Source: Enhydrobacter aerosaccus (GTDB lineage: Bacteria; Pseudomonadota; Alphaproteobacteria; Reyranellales; Reyranellaceae). From it: 64,000 nucleotides of DNA. Of the stretch, positions 39,566 through 50,839 are shown piece by piece; within the stretch, counting starts at the first letter, position 1, and every line of letters starts with the position of its first letter. Below the pieces are notes generated by a model. The model saw only the letters and a list, made by a program, of their open reading frames with translations, was not told where the DNA came from and did no database searches. The DNA lies in assembly GCA_903832005.1 (NCBI GenBank), contig CAIKZO010000112.1:1-64000 (forward strand), in the 5' to 3' direction. A program made the position numbers and the translations under genes.

Positions 39566-39740
39566 CATCGACGGTCCTCCTTAACGGAGGCTAACAGGGA
39601 ACGCCGTGCGTCCTCCGGGATTAATCGGCGGCTGTACCCGCAGCTGTAAGCGGCGAGCGAACGCCACCTACGTCACTGGACTTCGGTCTGGGAAGACAGG
39701 CGCAAGCATCGACCCGTGAGCCAGAAGACCTGCCGTCGAT
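39566..39740 (+). promoter_or_regulatory. Cobalamin (B12) riboswitch
   Basis: The element begins and ends with an 8-base P1 stem (ATCGACGG at 39566-39573, CCGTCGAT at 39733-39740). Between them are the conserved pieces: GCTAACAGGGAACGCCGTG, ATCGGCGGCTGTACCCGCAG, CTGTAAGCGGCGAG, CACTGGACTTCGGTCTGGGAA and the B12 box AGCCAGAAGACCTGCC. It lies 43 bases after nthB and 91 bases before the ATG of the fatty acyl-AMP ligase gene, on the same strand. A small stem (TCCCGT-GG-ACGGGA) follows and may belong to the expression platform. Ligand-bound riboswitches of this class usually switch the downstream gene off. Confidence 0.95.
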
Positions 39741-39831
39741 AGCGTCGCGCTTCCCGTGGACGGGATGATCCATAGGAACGGTCAACCGAGCGGTGACGCG
39801 CTACGCGTGTGAACTGCTTGGGAGTCTTCAA

Positions 39832-41592
39832 ATGACGTCGATCCGTGGGATCCTGTCTGCGCCCCTCTCGGAGGGCGACTTCGAGCGCTATGAAATCGCG
39901 CTGAAGCATAGTGCCGATCGCAGGGTCACTGGGCCTACGCCCTCGACAAACGCCAGCCTGCCCTTCCGTCGCAACGGCTTCCATAGTCTCTGCGAGGCGC
40001 TCGACTATGCCGCGCGAGGCGAAACCGGTCTCAACTTTTTCGACGCGCGCGGCAAACTGTCGAGCAGCCTTCCCTATCGCGATCTGTGGATTGAAGCGCA
40101 GGCCTTTGCCCGCCGCCTGATCGGCGCGGGTTTCGAGCGCGGTGAGCGGCTGGTCCTGATCGCCGACACGTGGCCGGGCTTCTGCATCGCTTTCTTCGGC
40201 GCGCAGTATGCCGGCGTCGTGCCGGTGCCGGTCGCCGTACCCGTCGGCATGGGCTCGCGCGCAACCTACATCGAACAACTGCGCGGCCAGGTCGAAGCGG
40301 CCGGCGCCACCGGTCTGCTGGCGCCCGACGAGCTTGCCGACTTCGCGCGCGCCGCCGCCAAAGAAACGACCGTGCGGCTTGTCGGCCCGATGTCGACGTT
40401 CAACGCCCTTCCCGAAAGCACAGACCCGCTTCGGCCGCTCGGCGCCGGCGAACGCTGCTACATCCAATTCTCGTCGGGCAGCACCCGCAAGCCGCGCGGC
40501 ATCGACATCCGCCAGGACCAGCTGATGGCCAATATCGATGGCTCGCTGGCCGCCCAGCAGGTCGACGAGAACGACTCGGGTGTGAGTTGGCTGCCGCTCT
40601 ATCACGACATGGGACTGATCGGCTTCGTGCTGGCGCCGATGTGCGCCCAGCGCAGCATCGACCTGCTGGCGCCTGGTGACTTTGCCAAGCGGCCCCTGCA
40701 ATGGCTGTCGCTGATTTCGCGCCGGCGCGCCACCATCACTTACAGTCCGAGCTTCGGCTACGACCTGGTCGCCCGGCGGGCGCGTACCAAGCCGTTGGGC
40801 GATCTCGACCTGTCCTCTCTGCGGCTGGCCGGCGTAGGCGCCGACATGATCCAGCTCTCGGTGCTCGATCGTTTCGCCGACACGTTCGCCGCTGCGGGCT
40901 TCGATGCGCGCGCCTGGTTCGCGAGCTATGGCATGGCCGAGGTCTGCGTCGGCCTGACGTTCGCCCGTCCCTTCCACGGATTGAAGACGGACACCTTCAA
41001 GGAAGCCGGCTCGGACAAGACCCGATCGTTCGTCGTCTGCGGTCGTGTCATGGCAGGACATCGCATCGACATCCGCAGCGAGGCCGGGGAGTCCCTGGGC
41101 CAGCGCGAGATCGGACGCTTGTTTGTCAGCGGCCCCAGCGTCATGCCGGGATACTTTCCCGATGACCTCGAGAGCGCCAGCCCCCTACGCGACGGCTGGC
41201 TCGATACGGGAGACCTGGGCTATTGGCACGGCGACGAGATCGTCATCACCGGCCGCGCCAAGGACCTGATCATCGTCAACGGCCGCAACATCTGGCCCCA
41301 GGACATTGAATGGAAGGTCGAGACGCTGCCTCAGCTTCGGCGCGGCGACGTCTGCGCCTTTTCAGTCGCGTCGAACGACACCGAGTCTCTCGTCGTCGTT
41401 GTGCAGGCGTCGTCGGCCGATCCAGCTGCCGGTGAAGCCCTCGAAGCCGACGTCCGTCAGGCCGTCAAGGAAGCCAGCGGTATCGACGGGAAAGTCATCC
41501 TGATCTCCCGACAGCCCGGCTTGCCCATGACGTCGTCCGGAAAGCTTAGCCGTTCCGCGACCAAGACCAATTACCTGTCCGGAGCCTATTGA
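39832..41592 (+). CDS. Fatty acyl-AMP ligase
   Basis: 586 residues in the ANL adenylate-forming superfamily. The ATP loop FSSGSTRKPRG, core motif LPLYHDMGLIGFVLAP and YGMAEVCVGLTFA, the FAAL-type insertion region (TDTFKEAGSDKTRSFVVCG), the hinge GDLGYWHGDEIVITGRAKDL and a C-terminal PMTSSGKLSR are present. FAALs make acyl-adenylates for transfer to an acyl carrier protein, often for lipids or polyketides. No acyl carrier protein or polyketide synthase is nearby. ATG 39832 has GGAG seven bases upstream; an earlier in-frame ATG at 39793 has none. A B12 riboswitch precedes it and a strong terminator follows. Confidence 0.88.
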   Translation: MTSIRGILSAPLSEGDFERYEIALKHSADRRVTGPTPSTNASLPFRRNGFHSLCEALDYAARGETGLNFFDARGKLSSSLPYRDLWIEAQAFARRLIGAGFERGERLVLIADTWPGFCIAFFGAQYAGVVPVPVAVPVGMGSRATYIEQLRGQVEAAGATGLLAPDELADFARAAAKETTVRLVGPMSTFNALPESTDPLRPLGAGERCYIQFSSGSTRKPRGIDIRQDQLMANIDGSLAAQQVDENDSGVSWLPLYHDMGLIGFVLAPMCAQRSIDLLAPGDFAKRPLQWLSLISRRRATITYSPSFGYDLVARRARTKPLGDLDLSSLRLAGVGADMIQLSVLDRFADTFAAAGFDARAWFASYGMAEVCVGLTFARPFHGLKTDTFKEAGSDKTRSFVVCGRVMAGHRIDIRSEAGESLGQREIGRLFVSGPSVMPGYFPDDLESASPLRDGWLDTGDLGYWHGDEIVITGRAKDLIIVNGRNIWPQDIEWKVETLPQLRRGDVCAFSVASNDTESLVVVVQASSADPAAGEALEADVRQAVKEASGIDGKVILISRQPGLPMTSSGKLSRSATKTNYLSGAY

Positions 41593-41594
41593 CT

Positions 41595-41617
41595 AATATT
41601 GCGTAATACGCAATATT
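41595..41617. promoter_or_regulatory. Perfect 11-base inverted repeat, operator-like
   Basis: AATATTGCGTA and its exact complement flank a single central A, starting three bases after the FAAL stop codon. No T run follows, so it is not a simple terminator, and the AT-rich core contrasts with the surroundings. Sequences of the form TTGCGTA/TACGCAA are typical of dimeric regulator sites. No regulator gene is adjacent and no gene starts rightward nearby, so the function is open. Confidence 0.45.
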
Positions 41618-41653
41618 GGCGCAATGACATGCAGGAGAGCGGTGGCCCGGGTC

Positions 41654-41689
41654 GGGAGTGATCCGGAAGCGGACCACTCCCATTTTTTT
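41654..41689 (+). terminator. Intrinsic terminator after the fatty acyl-AMP ligase
   Basis: GGGAGTG-A-TCCG pairs with CGGA-C-CACTCCC around a GAAG loop, with one mismatch, and is followed by A and seven Ts (41683-41689). It lies about 60 bases after the FAAL stop and ends the rightward transcript, so riboswitch and FAAL form a single-gene unit. Confidence 0.8.
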
Positions 41690-41712
41690 CCCATTTATTT
41701 AATGGGAGGCCC

Positions 41713-42603
41713 CTACCGCCAGTCGCTCTTGAGGGCCTGATCGCCCTTCCACTTCTCGACAGCCGCGACATCGTCGCAGGGGAAGGCCTGTGCGTTCTTG
41801 CGCGGCGTCGCTTCGACCCAGGCGAAGACCAGGCACTGCGGGTAGCTCTTGCCGTCCTGCTTCACGTCGAATTTCACTTCCGTCGTCGTCGCGGCACCGG
41901 CCTTGGCCGCGCCGTAGTCCTCGGTTGTCGGCGTGATGTCGCCGATCGTGCGGCCTGCGGTTTTGGTCTCGCCGTACCATTTGGCGAAGTCGGTGAACTG
42001 GTCGCCCGCCGCGCCCTTGCCGTCGGCGGCGATGTAGGCCTTGAGGTCACGCACGAGCGCCTGTGCCGCCGCTTCCGCCTTGGGTTCGGCTGCCTTGCGT
42101 TGCGCCGCCCGCCTGGCTTGTGCGGCCTTCAGCAGGTCGGCGTTCGAGGGCGGCGGTGCGACGGCGGCCTGCGCCGAAGGATCGATGCGCCGGATCGGCG
42201 CCCGCGCAGCTTCGTTGTTCAGCGTCACGGCTTCGGTCGGCGTCAGCTTGCCGGCCTGGGTATAGCCATGGGCCTTCTGCCACTCGGTGATCGCCTTGGT
42301 CGAAGCCTCCGACTTCAGGTCGCCATCGATCGGTCCGTTGTATCTGTCGAGCGCGCGCAGCGACTCCTGCAGCTTGCGCCGGTCTGGCTCGGGACTCTGC
42401 AGCACGGTCGTGTAATCGGGCGGTGCCGCGGGCCGGGAGGCGGTGGCAGGCCCGGCCGAGGGTGCCGGCGCGGGCTGCCCGCCTCCGCTCGACGAACAGG
42501 CGGCCGGATTCTGGAAGCAGCGCTCGACCGTCTCGGCGCTCTGGCCGAAGGCCGTCAACGGCAGCACTGCGAGGAGTGCTGCGACCAGCGGCCAGCGTGC
42601 CAT
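41713..42603 (-). CDS. Secreted protein with a peptidoglycan-binding-like domain
   Basis: 296 residues. A signal peptide (MARWPLVAALLAVLPLTAFG), a short Cys-containing segment (ERCFQNPAACSSSGGGQ), a Pro/Ala-rich stretch and a PG_binding_1-like helical repeat (LRALDRYNGPIDGDLKSEAS, AITEWQKAHGYTQAGKLTP) at about 75-130. An Ala/Lys-rich helix follows, then a C-terminal domain with two Cys (SYPQCLVFAWVEATPRKN, FPCDDVAAVEKW) that I do not recognise. It begins directly after the stop of the next secreted gene (TAGATG), so the two are cotranscribed and probably act together in the envelope. Confidence 0.7.
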   Translation of the reverse strand: MARWPLVAALLAVLPLTAFGQSAETVERCFQNPAACSSSGGGQPAPAPSAGPATASRPAAPPDYTTVLQSPEPDRRKLQESLRALDRYNGPIDGDLKSEASTKAITEWQKAHGYTQAGKLTPTEAVTLNNEAARAPIRRIDPSAQAAVAPPPSNADLLKAAQARRAAQRKAAEPKAEAAAQALVRDLKAYIAADGKGAAGDQFTDFAKWYGETKTAGRTIGDITPTTEDYGAAKAGAATTTEVKFDVKQDGKSYPQCLVFAWVEATPRKNAQAFPCDDVAAVEKWKGDQALKSDWR

Positions 42604-43368
42604 CTAGATGCCGCCGTAGGTGTTGGCCGCGAGCTGCGCCGGCAGGCCAATCACCATCACGACCGGCTGGCTGTTCGGCGTCGAACCGCGCGCGATGATG
42701 TGATCGTTGGGCGCACCCACCTTGCTGTCGTAGGTGCCGCTGCCGTTGAATTGGCCGTTGAAGCAGGACAGCGAGAAGCGGCCGTTGTTGGCGTTCTCGT
42801 TCGTGAAGGTGCCCTCGCACACCGGCTCGCCGCGCACATTCTCGACGGCGAAGGTGACCGAGCGGTCGCGGCCGAGCAGCGCGCCATAGCGGGCGACGCC
42901 GTTCAGCCGGGCGATGTTACCCTTGGGATCGCGATAGAAGATCGACGCCGGTCCGTAGGCCTGATCCGGCATCGTTTCCCTGGGCACCACGTAGGCCTCG
43001 TCGCTGATGACGATCCGGCAGGTACAGGCGACGCCGTAGTTCTCGCCCAGGGGGCCGAGATCGGCGAGGTGGTGGGCGCAGTTGGAGACAGCGGTCTCCT
43101 GGACCTCGCGCTCGCTCATCTGCCCCTTGGTGTAGGCGTCGGAATAGACGAAGGCGCACTGCTTGGGCATCGGCACCGCCACCGACTTGTGGGTCGCGGC
43201 CATCGTTTCGGTATCGACCCAGAAGCGCTGCGCCATCTCCGGGAAGCGCAGGAAGATCGGGTCGCGCCGATTGGTCTTGCCGTACGACGAGGTCGCGGCA
43301 CTTTGGGCCCAGGCTCCGGCAGCGAGCACGGTCAGGGCGAGGAACGCGGCGAGGATGGAACGATACAT
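42604..43368 (-). CDS. Secreted protein of unknown function
   Basis: 254 residues. A signal peptide (MYRSILAAFLALTVLAAGAWA, cleavage after AWA) and a mature part with several cysteines (VPMPKQCAFVYSD, SNCAHHLADLG, GVACTCRIVISDEAYVVP, GEPVCEGTFTNENANNGRFS). The GRFSLSCFNGQFNGSGTYDS segment looks like a beta repeat. No family recognised. It is the first gene of a two-gene operon with the peptidoglycan-binding-like protein and is divergent from the SDR gene. Confidence 0.65.
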   Translation of the reverse strand: MYRSILAAFLALTVLAAGAWAQSAATSSYGKTNRRDPIFLRFPEMAQRFWVDTETMAATHKSVAVPMPKQCAFVYSDAYTKGQMSEREVQETAVSNCAHHLADLGPLGENYGVACTCRIVISDEAYVVPRETMPDQAYGPASIFYRDPKGNIARLNGVARYGALLGRDRSVTFAVENVRGEPVCEGTFTNENANNGRFSLSCFNGQFNGSGTYDSKVGAPNDHIIARGSTPNSQPVVMVIGLPAQLAANTYGGI

Positions 43369-43446
43369 GAGACCCTGAATTCAACCGATGAAGGTGACCG
43401 AAATACGACCTTAGCGCCCGCCTCATCCCCTTGCTAGAACCGAGGC

Positions 43447-45980
<2,534 letters not shown>

Positions 45981-45983
45981 TCA

Positions 45984-46008
45984 CCCCGCCGGAGATGTTT
46001 CGGCGGGG
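45984..46008 (-). terminator. Hairpin between secG and pyrG
   Basis: A perfect 8-base stem, CCCCGCCG paired with CGGCGGGG, around a nine-base loop, about 27 bases after the secG stop on the minus strand. There is no clear T run, so it may attenuate rather than stop transcription into pyrG. Confidence 0.4.
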
Positions 46009-46035
46009 GGAAAGGTCGGTCCAACGCATCGGTTG

Positions 46036-46437
46036 CTAGCGGTTGGGCGCGGAGGGCGTGGCCGGTGCCGCGGGCACCGCCGGGGGCGTCGTCGGCCCCC
46101 CGGGGGCTGGCAGGCTGCCGCCACCGAGACCCGGCGCAGGCGTCGTGCCGGCCGGAACGCTATCCATGATCGAACCGCTGGTGCGCGCGGGGCCGGCCAG
46201 GCTCCAGGCCATCAGCAGGCTCAGAAAGAAGAAGACGCCGGCGCAGATCGCCGTGATGCGCGACAGGACGTTGGCCTGTCCTCGCACGGAGAAGAGCGCG
46301 TCGGTGCGGCCCATGCCAAGACCGCCGCCCTCGCTGCGCTGTAGCAGGATGGAGACGATCATGGTGGCGGCGACGCCAACGTGAATGATCAGCAGCACCA
46401 GCCGCCAATCGTGAAGAAATGCTCTAACGCTGTCCAT
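46036..46437 (-). CDS. secG: Preprotein translocase subunit SecG
   Basis: 133 residues. Two membrane segments (LVLLIIHVGVAATMIVSILL and AICAGVFFFLSLLMAWSLA) enclose the conserved cytoplasmic loop LLQRSEGGGLGMGRTDALFS. The Pro/Ala/Gly-rich tail is long, as in alphaproteobacteria. It assists SecYEG protein export. tpiA lies 24 bases upstream and pyrG downstream on the same strand. Confidence 0.93.
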   Translation of the reverse strand: MDSVRAFLHDWRLVLLIIHVGVAATMIVSILLQRSEGGGLGMGRTDALFSVRGQANVLSRITAICAGVFFFLSLLMAWSLAGPARTSGSIMDSVPAGTTPAPGLGGGSLPAPGGPTTPPAVPAAPATPSAPNR

Positions 46438-46461
46438 TTTCAGCCGGGGCTTCTAGCCGCT

Positions 46462-47217
46462 TTAGACGGCCTTGGCGATAGCCAAAAATTCGTCGGCCTT
46501 AAGGGCCGCACCGCCGACTAGTGCGCCGTCGACATCTCCGGCGGCCAGAAGCTCCGCGGCGTTGCTGCCTTTCACCGATCCGCCGTACAGCAAACGGACG
46601 CCCGCCGCGCCGGGGACGAGGCCTCCCAGGACCTTGCGAATATGCGCGTGGGCTGCGGCGACGTCGGGCGTGGTCGGCGTCTTGCCGGTGCCGATCGCCC
46701 AGACTGGCTCGTAGGCCACGACCAGCGTAGCCGCGGTCGCGCCAACGGGAACGCTGCCCTTGAGCTGTGTTTCGAGGACGTCGAAGGCCTTGCCGGCCTC
46801 ACGCTCGGCCAGGGTCTCGCCGATGCAAACGATCGGCAGCAGCCCTGCCCGCCACGCCGCCTCGGCCTTGTCGCGCACCACTGCATCGGTCTCGCCGCAA
46901 TCGGTGCGGCGTTCCGAATGGCCGACGATGACGTGGCTCGCGCCCACGTCCTTCAGCATTTCCGCCGATACGTCGCCGGTGCAGGCGCCGCTCGCCTTGA
47001 CGTGACAGTCTTGGCCGCCGACCAGCAGGCCGCTCCCCTTCACCGCCTCGGCGATGGCCATGAGCAGCGTCACCGGCGGACAGATCAGGACCTCGCGATC
47101 GGTCCAGCCGCCCTGCTTCACGCCGGCCGCAACGGCCTTCGCCAGCGCCAGCGCATCGGCCGTGAGACCGTTCATTTTCCAGTTTCCGGCGATCAGCGGG
47201 AGTCGCGTGCGAGCCAT
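46462..47217 (-). CDS. tpiA: Triosephosphate isomerase
   Basis: 251 residues. All catalytic motifs are present: Lys in [11 protein letters not shown], His in [16 protein letters not shown], Glu in [16 protein letters not shown], and the phosphate-binding [12 protein letters not shown]. It interconverts dihydroxyacetone phosphate and glyceraldehyde 3-phosphate. It is divergent from ppiD across a 117-base region that should hold both promoters. Confidence 0.97.
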   Translation of the reverse strand: MARTRLPLIAGNWKMNGLTADALALAKAVAAGVKQGGWTDREVLICPPVTLLMAIAEAVKGSGLLVGGQDCHVKASGACTGDVSAEMLKDVGASHVIVGHSERRTDCGETDAVVRDKAEAAWRAGLLPIVCIGETLAEREAGKAFDVLETQLKGSVPVGATAATLVVAYEPVWAIGTGKTPTTPDVAAAHAHIRKVLGGLVPGAAGVRLLYGGSVKGSNAAELLAAGDVDGALVGGAALKADEFLAIAKAV

Positions 47218-47334
47218 GGTCTTCCTCGTTTTTGCTTGGTCGTGTGTCTAGCGGCGACGGCGTTTGCGGTCAAAGGGCACCGGTGGTAGGCATGCGCCCC
47301 TCATAAAAACCCATTTTGACGCGAAGTTCTGCCC

Positions 47335-49275
47335 GTGAACAAATTCAGAAAATACGCCGGTTACGTCATCATGGCGTTGCTCATGAGCACGCTGATCATC
47401 AGCTTTGCTCTGTGGGGCATCGGCGACATGCTGCGCCAAGGTGGCGCCAGCAGCGAAGTGGCCCACGTGGGCGGCACCCATATTCCGGTCTACGGCTGGG
47501 TCGGCGGTACGTCCGTGTCCGTCACTGAAGTCCGCGACCTGTTCAACCGCCAGCTCGAACAGATCCAGCGTCAGACCGGCCAACGGCCCGATCCCGAGCA
47601 GGCCTTGCGCTACGGCATTCACGTGCGCGCCCTCGAAGACACCGTCCAGCGCGCGGTCATCGACAACGCGATCCAGGAATACGGCCTCTCGGTTTCCGAC
47701 GCGGAGGTTCGTGCCGCGATCGCCCGCAATCCTGCCTTCCAGGGCTCGAACAACGCCTTCGATCCGATCCTTTACAAGAATCGCCTGCAGCAGGCCCGGA
47801 TCCAGGAAAGCTCCTACGTCGCCGATATCCGCCGCGAGATCGCCTCAGCCCAGTTGCTCGGCATCATCCACACGCAGGGATTGGCGCCCACGACGTTCCG
47901 CGACGACATCTTCAAGATGGAAGGCGAGAAGCGCGTCGCCGATACGGTCTATGTGCCGGACACCGTGATCGCTACGGTACCGAAGCCCACCGCCGAGCAG
48001 CTCAACACCTACTTCGAAGCCAACAAGACCAGGTTCCAGATCCCGGAGTATCGTGCCTTCTCGTATGTGCTGCTGACCGCCGACGACGTGACCGACCAGG
48101 TCAATGTCAGTGCCGACCAGTTGAAGCAGGAATACGACGCCCGCCAGGCCGAGTTCGGTGCGCCCGAGAAGCGCGACGTCGACCAGGCGATGGCCGACAG
48201 CGAAGACAAGGCGAAGAAGATCATCGCTGCCGCTCAGGGCGGTAAGTCGCTGGAAGACGCCACGAAGGAAGTGACCGGCGCCGCCGATGGCGTGATCAAG
48301 CTCGGCACCGTGATGAAGAAAGACCTGCCGGCCGGCGCCTTGGCTGACGGCGTGTTCGCCGCCCCCGAGGGCCTCGATCCCACGCCGATCCAGTCGCCGC
48401 TCGGCTGGCACGTCGTGCGCATCAACAAGATCGAGGCGGGCAAGGTCACGTCGTTCGACGAGGTGAAGGATAAACTCACCAAGGACCTCAAGGCGCAGCT
48501 CGCGCCCGACATCCTGATCAAGCAGGTGAACGATTTCGAGCGCGTGCTCAGCAAGACGCAGTCCATGAAAGCGGCAGCCGAAGAGCTGCAGCTCAAGGTC
48601 AAGAGCTACGAGAACGTCGATGCGCGCGGCCAGGATGCGGCCGGCAAGCAGGTCGTGCTGGGACCGGCATCGGCCGAGCTCGTGCAGGCAGCCTTCTCGA
48701 CGCGCGAAAGCACCGAGAGCGATCTACTGGAGACCCAGAAGGGCGAGTACTTTGTTGTCCGCACCGATCGCATCACCCCGGCCCGCATCCCCGCCCTCAC
48801 CGAGGTCGAGGCGAAGGTGACCGAAGCCTGGCAGACCGAGGAGCGCCGCAAGCTCTCCGATGCCAAGGTCAAGGAAGCTGTCGACAAGGCCAATGCCGGT
48901 GGAGACCTTGCCGCGATCGCCAAGGACCTCGGCGTGGAAATGCGTACGTCCAAGCCGGTGACGCGTTACGACGCCGACGCCGCCAACCAGCTGTCGCAGC
49001 AGGCCACGCAGGAAGTGTTCCGCCTGGCCGTCGGCAAGGTCGCGGCGGTGCGCATCGCCGACGGCAACGTGATCGTCCGGCCCAAGGAAATCCAGCCGGC
49101 CGATCTCGCCAAAAGCAAGGAGACGCTCGATCGCTTCGGCACGCAGCTCGACACCTTGGTCGGCAACGACCTGGTGGCGCAGCTTCTGGGCGCGCTGCGT
49201 CAGAAGTACGGCGTGACGGTCGATCAGCCGGCGTTCGCCCAGGCTTTCTCGCCGCAGCAGCAACAGCAGCAGTAA
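47335..49275 (+). CDS. ppiD: PpiD-type periplasmic folding factor (SurA_N and parvulin domains)
   Basis: 646 residues. An N-terminal anchor (YAGYVIMALLMSTLIISFAL) leads to a SurA_N-like chaperone segment and a parvulin-type peptidyl-prolyl isomerase region (YDARQAEFGAPEKRDVDQAM, GLDPTPIQSPLGWHVVRINK) with weak catalytic conservation, then a long C-terminal part and a Gln-rich end. It helps outer-membrane and secreted proteins fold at the translocon. The GTG start is used. trpE follows after 4 bases, an alphaproteobacterial pairing. Confidence 0.9.
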   Translation: MNKFRKYAGYVIMALLMSTLIISFALWGIGDMLRQGGASSEVAHVGGTHIPVYGWVGGTSVSVTEVRDLFNRQLEQIQRQTGQRPDPEQALRYGIHVRALEDTVQRAVIDNAIQEYGLSVSDAEVRAAIARNPAFQGSNNAFDPILYKNRLQQARIQESSYVADIRREIASAQLLGIIHTQGLAPTTFRDDIFKMEGEKRVADTVYVPDTVIATVPKPTAEQLNTYFEANKTRFQIPEYRAFSYVLLTADDVTDQVNVSADQLKQEYDARQAEFGAPEKRDVDQAMADSEDKAKKIIAAAQGGKSLEDATKEVTGAADGVIKLGTVMKKDLPAGALADGVFAAPEGLDPTPIQSPLGWHVVRINKIEAGKVTSFDEVKDKLTKDLKAQLAPDILIKQVNDFERVLSKTQSMKAAAEELQLKVKSYENVDARGQDAAGKQVVLGPASAELVQAAFSTRESTESDLLETQKGEYFVVRTDRITPARIPALTEVEAKVTEAWQTEERRKLSDAKVKEAVDKANAGGDLAAIAKDLGVEMRTSKPVTRYDADAANQLSQQATQEVFRLAVGKVAAVRIADGNVIVRPKEIQPADLAKSKETLDRFGTQLDTLVGNDLVAQLLGALRQKYGVTVDQPAFAQAFSPQQQQQQ

Positions 49276-49279
49276 GCCG

Positions 49280-50812
49280 ATGACCGTGTCGCCAGAACTC
49301 GACGCCTTCACGCGGGTCTACGAGGCCGGCAAACCGCAGCTTGTTTCGACCAAGCTGGTGGCCGACCTCGAGACGCCGGTCTCCGCCTACCTCAAGCTCG
49401 CCGACGGTCGCCCCAACTCGTTCCTGCTGGAATCGGTCGAGGGCGGCTCGGTGCGCGGCCGCTATTCGATCATCGGCTTCAAGCCCGACGTGATCTGGCG
49501 CTGCATCAAGGGCAAGGCCGAGATCAATCGCCGGGCCCATATCGATACACACAGCTTCGAGCCCCTGCCCGGCCGTCCGCTCGATACGCTGCGGGTGTTG
49601 ATCCGCGAATGTCAGTTGGACATTCCCGACGGCCTGCCGCCGATGGCATCCGGCCTGTTCGGCTTCCTGGGCTACGAGATGGTCCGCGACATGGAGCAGT
49701 TGCCGACCCAGCATCCCGATCCGTTGAACCTGCCCGATGCGATCATGGTACGCCCGACGATCGTCTGCGTGTTCGATCGCCTGGAGGACGTCGTCAACCT
49801 GGTGACGCCGGTCTGGCCGCAGGACGGCGTCAGCGCGCGCGCCGCGTACGAGGCTGCCGCCGAACGCCTGGCCGATGCCGCCGCCAATTTCGAGCGCACG
49901 CTGCCCGGCCGCCGCGAAAGCGCCGATGCGCTGGAGCCGTTGCCCGCGCCGACGCCGAACATGAGCGAGGCCGAGTTCAAGAACATGGTCTCGGTCTGCA
50001 AGGAATACATCGCCGCCGGCGATGCCTTCCAGATCGTACCGTCGCAGCGTTTCTCCCTGCCGTTCAAGCTGCCGCCGCTGTCGCTCTACCGGTCGCTGCG
50101 CCGCATCAACCCTTCGCCGTTCCTGATCTTCTTCGACTACGGCGATTTCACCATCGTGGGCTCGAGCCCCGAGATCCTGGTACGCCTGCGCGACAACACC
50201 GTCACCATCCGTCCGCTGGCCGGCACGCGGCCGCGCGGCGCCACGCCGGAAGAGGACAAGCGTCTCGCCGAAGAGCTGCTGGCCGATCCGAAAGAGCGCG
50301 CCGAACATCTGATGCTGATCGATCTCGCGCGCAACGATGTGGGCCGCGTTTCCAAGATTGGCTCGGTGCGCGTCGTCGAGCAGTTCACGATCGAGAAATA
50401 CAGCCACGTCCAGCACATCAGCAGCCATGTCGAAGGCACGCTGGAGGACGGGCTCGATGCGATCGACGTGCTGAAGGCGGGCTTTCCCGCCGGCACGCTT
50501 TCGGGTGCGCCCAAGGTGCGCGCGATGCAGATCATCGACGAACTGGAGCCGGTGAGCCGTGGCATCTACGCAGGCTGCGCCGGCTACTTCGCCGCCAACG
50601 GCACGATGGACACCTGCATCCTGCTGCGCACCGGCCTGGTGAAGGACAACACCATGTACGTGCAGGCCGGCGTTGGTGTGGTCGCCGACAGCGACCTCGA
50701 GTCGGAGTTCCAGGAAAGCCACCAGAAGGCGCGCGCACTCGTTCGCGCGGCGGAAGAAGCCGTGCGCTTCGCTAACGCCGCCAATTGGACGTCCGGCAAC
50801 ACTCGGCGCTAG
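49280..50812 (+). CDS. trpE: Anthranilate synthase component I
   Basis: 510 residues. The feedback-binding LLESVEGGSVRGRYSIIG, the chorismate-binding domain with FQIVPSQRFSLP, RPLAGTRPRGATPEEDK, DLARNDVGRVS, HISSHVEGTLEDGLDA and GAPKVRAMQIIDELEP are all present. It makes anthranilate from chorismate with ammonia supplied by TrpG. trpG, trpD and trpC, often downstream in alphaproteobacteria, are not here; a catabolic enoyl-CoA hydratase gene follows instead. Confidence 0.96.
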   Translation: MTVSPELDAFTRVYEAGKPQLVSTKLVADLETPVSAYLKLADGRPNSFLLESVEGGSVRGRYSIIGFKPDVIWRCIKGKAEINRRAHIDTHSFEPLPGRPLDTLRVLIRECQLDIPDGLPPMASGLFGFLGYEMVRDMEQLPTQHPDPLNLPDAIMVRPTIVCVFDRLEDVVNLVTPVWPQDGVSARAAYEAAAERLADAAANFERTLPGRRESADALEPLPAPTPNMSEAEFKNMVSVCKEYIAAGDAFQIVPSQRFSLPFKLPPLSLYRSLRRINPSPFLIFFDYGDFTIVGSSPEILVRLRDNTVTIRPLAGTRPRGATPEEDKRLAEELLADPKERAEHLMLIDLARNDVGRVSKIGSVRVVEQFTIEKYSHVQHISSHVEGTLEDGLDAIDVLKAGFPAGTLSGAPKVRAMQIIDELEPVSRGIYAGCAGYFAANGTMDTCILLRTGLVKDNTMYVQAGVGVVADSDLESEFQESHQKARALVRAAEEAVRFANAANWTSGNTRR

Positions 50813-50839
50813 GGTCTTCTCCAAACGGAGGAGACACCA

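Noticed and set aside
41693..41707. TCCCATT-TATTT-AATGGGA as a terminator for the leftward secreted-protein operon
   Set aside because: The stem is short and on the minus strand it is followed by A residues, not T.
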